From: Bog-756 sp036513075
Lineage (GTDB): Bacteria; Actinomycetota; Acidimicrobiia; Acidimicrobiales; RAAP-2
Direction of reading: 5' to 3'
DNA length: 64,000 nt
NCBI GenBank assembly: GCA_036513075.1
Contig: DATBZS010000084.1
Location: 1-64,000, forward strand
A program made the translations under genes and the position numbers. The notes beneath the pieces are model-generated. The model was not told the DNA's origin. It made no database searches and saw only the letters and a list, made by a program, of their open reading frames with translations. Position 1 is the first letter of the stretch; each line of letters opens with the position of its first letter. Of this stretch, positions 62,769 through 64,000 are shown piece after piece.

Positions 62769-63851
62769 CTACCCGATCTGTTCGATCACGATCGAGGAGC
62801 TCACCGGGTCGTTCCCTCCGGCCAGCGGCGTAATGGTCAACGCGGTCGATGCGCCCGCCGGGTTCTGGACCGAGAGCAACGTATTCACGACGGTGGTCTG
62901 GACCAACGTCGTCTCCACGATCTGGGTCGTGGTGGTTCCCCGTCCGACCACGGTGTAGGGCAGCTCCAATGGGCCGCCGCCGGAGTCGATGCTCACGACG
63001 AGCTGACCTGACTCGGTAACCGGAACCTGGAAGTACACCTGATAGGTGCCGATGTTCGACAGGTTGAACTGACTGGGCGAGGCACGGACGATCGACCCGT
63101 CTGACGGGCCGTTCTGGGGGAACTGCACGTTGGTCCCGACCGCCACTGTCGCGGCGTTGTCCGGAGGTGCCAAACCGAAGAACTCGGCGAAGTGCATCAC
63201 GCCATTGAGACCGGGAGCACCGGTGGCGCCGGTCGTACCCGGTGTTCCGGGGTCACCCTGGATGCCGGGAGGGCCGGTTGTTCCGGGAATCCCCTGGATC
63301 CCTTGGATTCCCATGAGACCCGGGAGTCCGGGTATTCCTGGTATCCCCGGTGCACCCGTCGTACCGGTCAGGCCCTGGATCCCCTGGATGCCGGGGGAAC
63401 CCGCCGGGCCCTGCGGGCCGGGTGTCCCGTGGCCCGGCACGGAGGTCATCCCCACCACGGTCCCGGTCGAACTGGTGCCGAGGGCATTGCCGCTGTACGT
63501 GGCGTCACCGAAGGCGAACACACCTCCGTCCTTGGCCACCAGCCAGTACCCCAGGCCGTCACTTGTCGACACGATCCCGACGATCGGCTGGTTCAGGTGA
63601 GCGGGCGCGGATCCGTAGTTGGCGGCGCCGCCGAAGGAGGTGACAGCTCCGGCGGCGTCGACGATCCAGTAGCCACCGGCCGGGCTACTGACGCTCGTCT
63701 TGAGCGAGGTCAACGACACGTGCAGCACCCCGTCGGGCTGCCCGGTCTGACCCGGGAGAATGCCGAGCACGAGGGTGGACGCGCCTACCAGGGCGGCCAA
63801 AGCTACGGCGGCCATTCGTGCCTTACCGGGTCGTGCTGCCGACGACGTCAT
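62769..63851 (-). CDS. Secreted collagen-like protein with BclA-like C-terminal domain
   Basis: The 360-residue product has a signal (AAVALAALVGASTLVLGIL, about 14-32) and two repeats of the YWLVxxDGG type (AGGYWIVDAAGAVTSFGG, LGYWLVAKDGGVFAFGDA; about 58-117). A Gly-X-Y tract runs from residue 142 to about 217 (GTPGPQGPAGSPG and similar, more than 20 triplets). A C-terminal beta domain (about 218-360) shows IGTYQVYFQVPVTESGQLVV and ALTITPLAGGNDPVSSSIVI, like the TNF-like trimer domain of BclA exosporium proteins. The whole should trimerise and form an external stalk. The repeats match those of the secreted protein at 26761-28173. Confidence 0.85.
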   Translation of the reverse strand: MTSSAARPGKARMAAVALAALVGASTLVLGILPGQTGQPDGVLHVSLTSLKTSVSSPAGGYWIVDAAGAVTSFGGAANYGSAPAHLNQPIVGIVSTSDGLGYWLVAKDGGVFAFGDATYSGNALGTSSTGTVVGMTSVPGHGTPGPQGPAGSPGIQGIQGLTGTTGAPGIPGIPGLPGLMGIQGIQGIPGTTGPPGIQGDPGTPGTTGATGAPGLNGVMHFAEFFGLAPPDNAATVAVGTNVQFPQNGPSDGSIVRASPSQFNLSNIGTYQVYFQVPVTESGQLVVSIDSGGGPLELPYTVVGRGTTTTQIVETTLVQTTVVNTLLSVQNPAGASTALTITPLAGGNDPVSSSIVIEQIG

Positions 63852-63936
63852 GGGATATCTCCGTTCCGGATGGGAACATGCTCTCCGCTCCGCCGACCAT
63901 TGTGGACCTATATTTCCGGAATGTCACGCGTAAGTG

Positions 63937-64000
63937 TCAGTCGACGTCTCCTTGTCCCTGGCCGTCATTGTCATCCCCACCGTTCGGATCCGGTCGGGAG
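63937..64000 (-). CDS. C-terminal end of a gene that begins beyond the window
   Basis: On the minus strand a frame entering from the right edge reads SRPDPNGGDDNDGQGQGDVD and ends at TGA. It is a Gly/Asp-rich tail, as often seen on exported or membrane proteins. With only 20 residues visible, its existence and family cannot be judged. Confidence 0.3.
   Translation of the reverse strand, partial: SRPDPNGGDDNDGQGQGDVD

Noticed and set aside
63215..63430. Tandem short repeats that could be a CRISPR or minisatellite
   Set aside because: The periodicity of 9-18 bases is explained by codons for Gly-X-Y triplets; there are no spacers.
63130..63600. Plus-strand frame rich in Gly-Pro-Trp repeats
   Set aside because: It is the reverse complement of the Gly-X-Y tract of the collagen-like gene.

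Overview
The window is high-GC bacterial DNA, densely packed, with many 1-4 base gene overlaps. The gene set points to an actinomycete: SenX3/RegX3-type two-component pair, HspR with a HAIR-like operator upstream of dnaK, an F420-type LLM oxidoreductase, an EtfD-like iron-sulfur membrane reductase, ClpS paired with a DUF2017 protein, and PurS/PurQ/PurL. Secreted proteins carrying the YWLVxxDGGIFAFGDA repeat and the wide use of apparent leaderless starts (TANNNT 6-9 bases before ATG/GTG) suggest a deep branch such as Acidimicrobiia. That class assignment is inference.

Layout. 1-5.65 kb is the end of an integrated mobile element: a decayed DinB fragment, an unusual GNAT-PIN-GNAT-PUA-like protein coupled to an ASCH-domain protein, a small protein, a lipoprotein and a large serine recombinase. 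The recombinase gene lies 26 bases from a VirB4/TraC-type ATPase gene that is cut off just before its expected Walker A motif, so the element appears to have integrated there. 5.6-9.3 kb is the rest of that type IV secretion-like operon (minus strand). 9.4-11.5 kb is the two-component system. 11.6-18.3 kb holds serS, an ABC exporter, tlpA-ctaB, ctaA-clpS-DUF2017, followed by tRNA-Glu, tRNA-Asp and tRNA-Phe. 19.8-23.8 kb holds an LLM oxidoreductase, a PadR regulator, an aldehyde dehydrogenase and pyrE.

24-38.2 kb is a purine biosynthesis region on the minus strand (purA-purD-purB-purC-purS-purQ, then purL, then purF-purM). Between these sit plus-strand genes: a PHP phosphoesterase, a conserved basic small protein and a secreted repeat protein. 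38.5-39.5 kb encodes a probable seven-bladed propeller lipoprotein. 39.6-46.2 kb is one heat-shock operon, dnaK-grpE-dnaJ-hspR-clpB, divergent from gpmA. 47.4-49.3 kb is amt-glnB. 49.7-50.5 kb is a frameshifted metallo-beta-lactamase-fold pseudogene.

50.5-55.2 kb holds membrane proteins, a stand-alone cyclic-nucleotide-binding domain protein, etfD behind a TetR-like palindrome, dcd and tRNA-Gly. 55.2-56.5 kb is a short segment between tRNA-Gly and a displaced copy of a tRNA-Gly 3' end, which looks like the footprint of an integrated island. 56.8-64 kb holds a Baeyer-Villiger-type monooxygenase, a short upstream ORF with a Cys-rich small protein, an XRE regulator, an RmlC-like cupin with a glycosyltransferase, a DUF5996 protein and a collagen-like surface protein.

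The most unusual candidate is the GNAT-PIN-GNAT-PUA/ASCH pair carried by the integrated element. Other notable structures are two divergent promoters whose -10 boxes overlap by a shared TA, a collagen/BclA-like protein that shares a repeat module with another secreted protein 35 kb away, and a leaderless upstream ORF.
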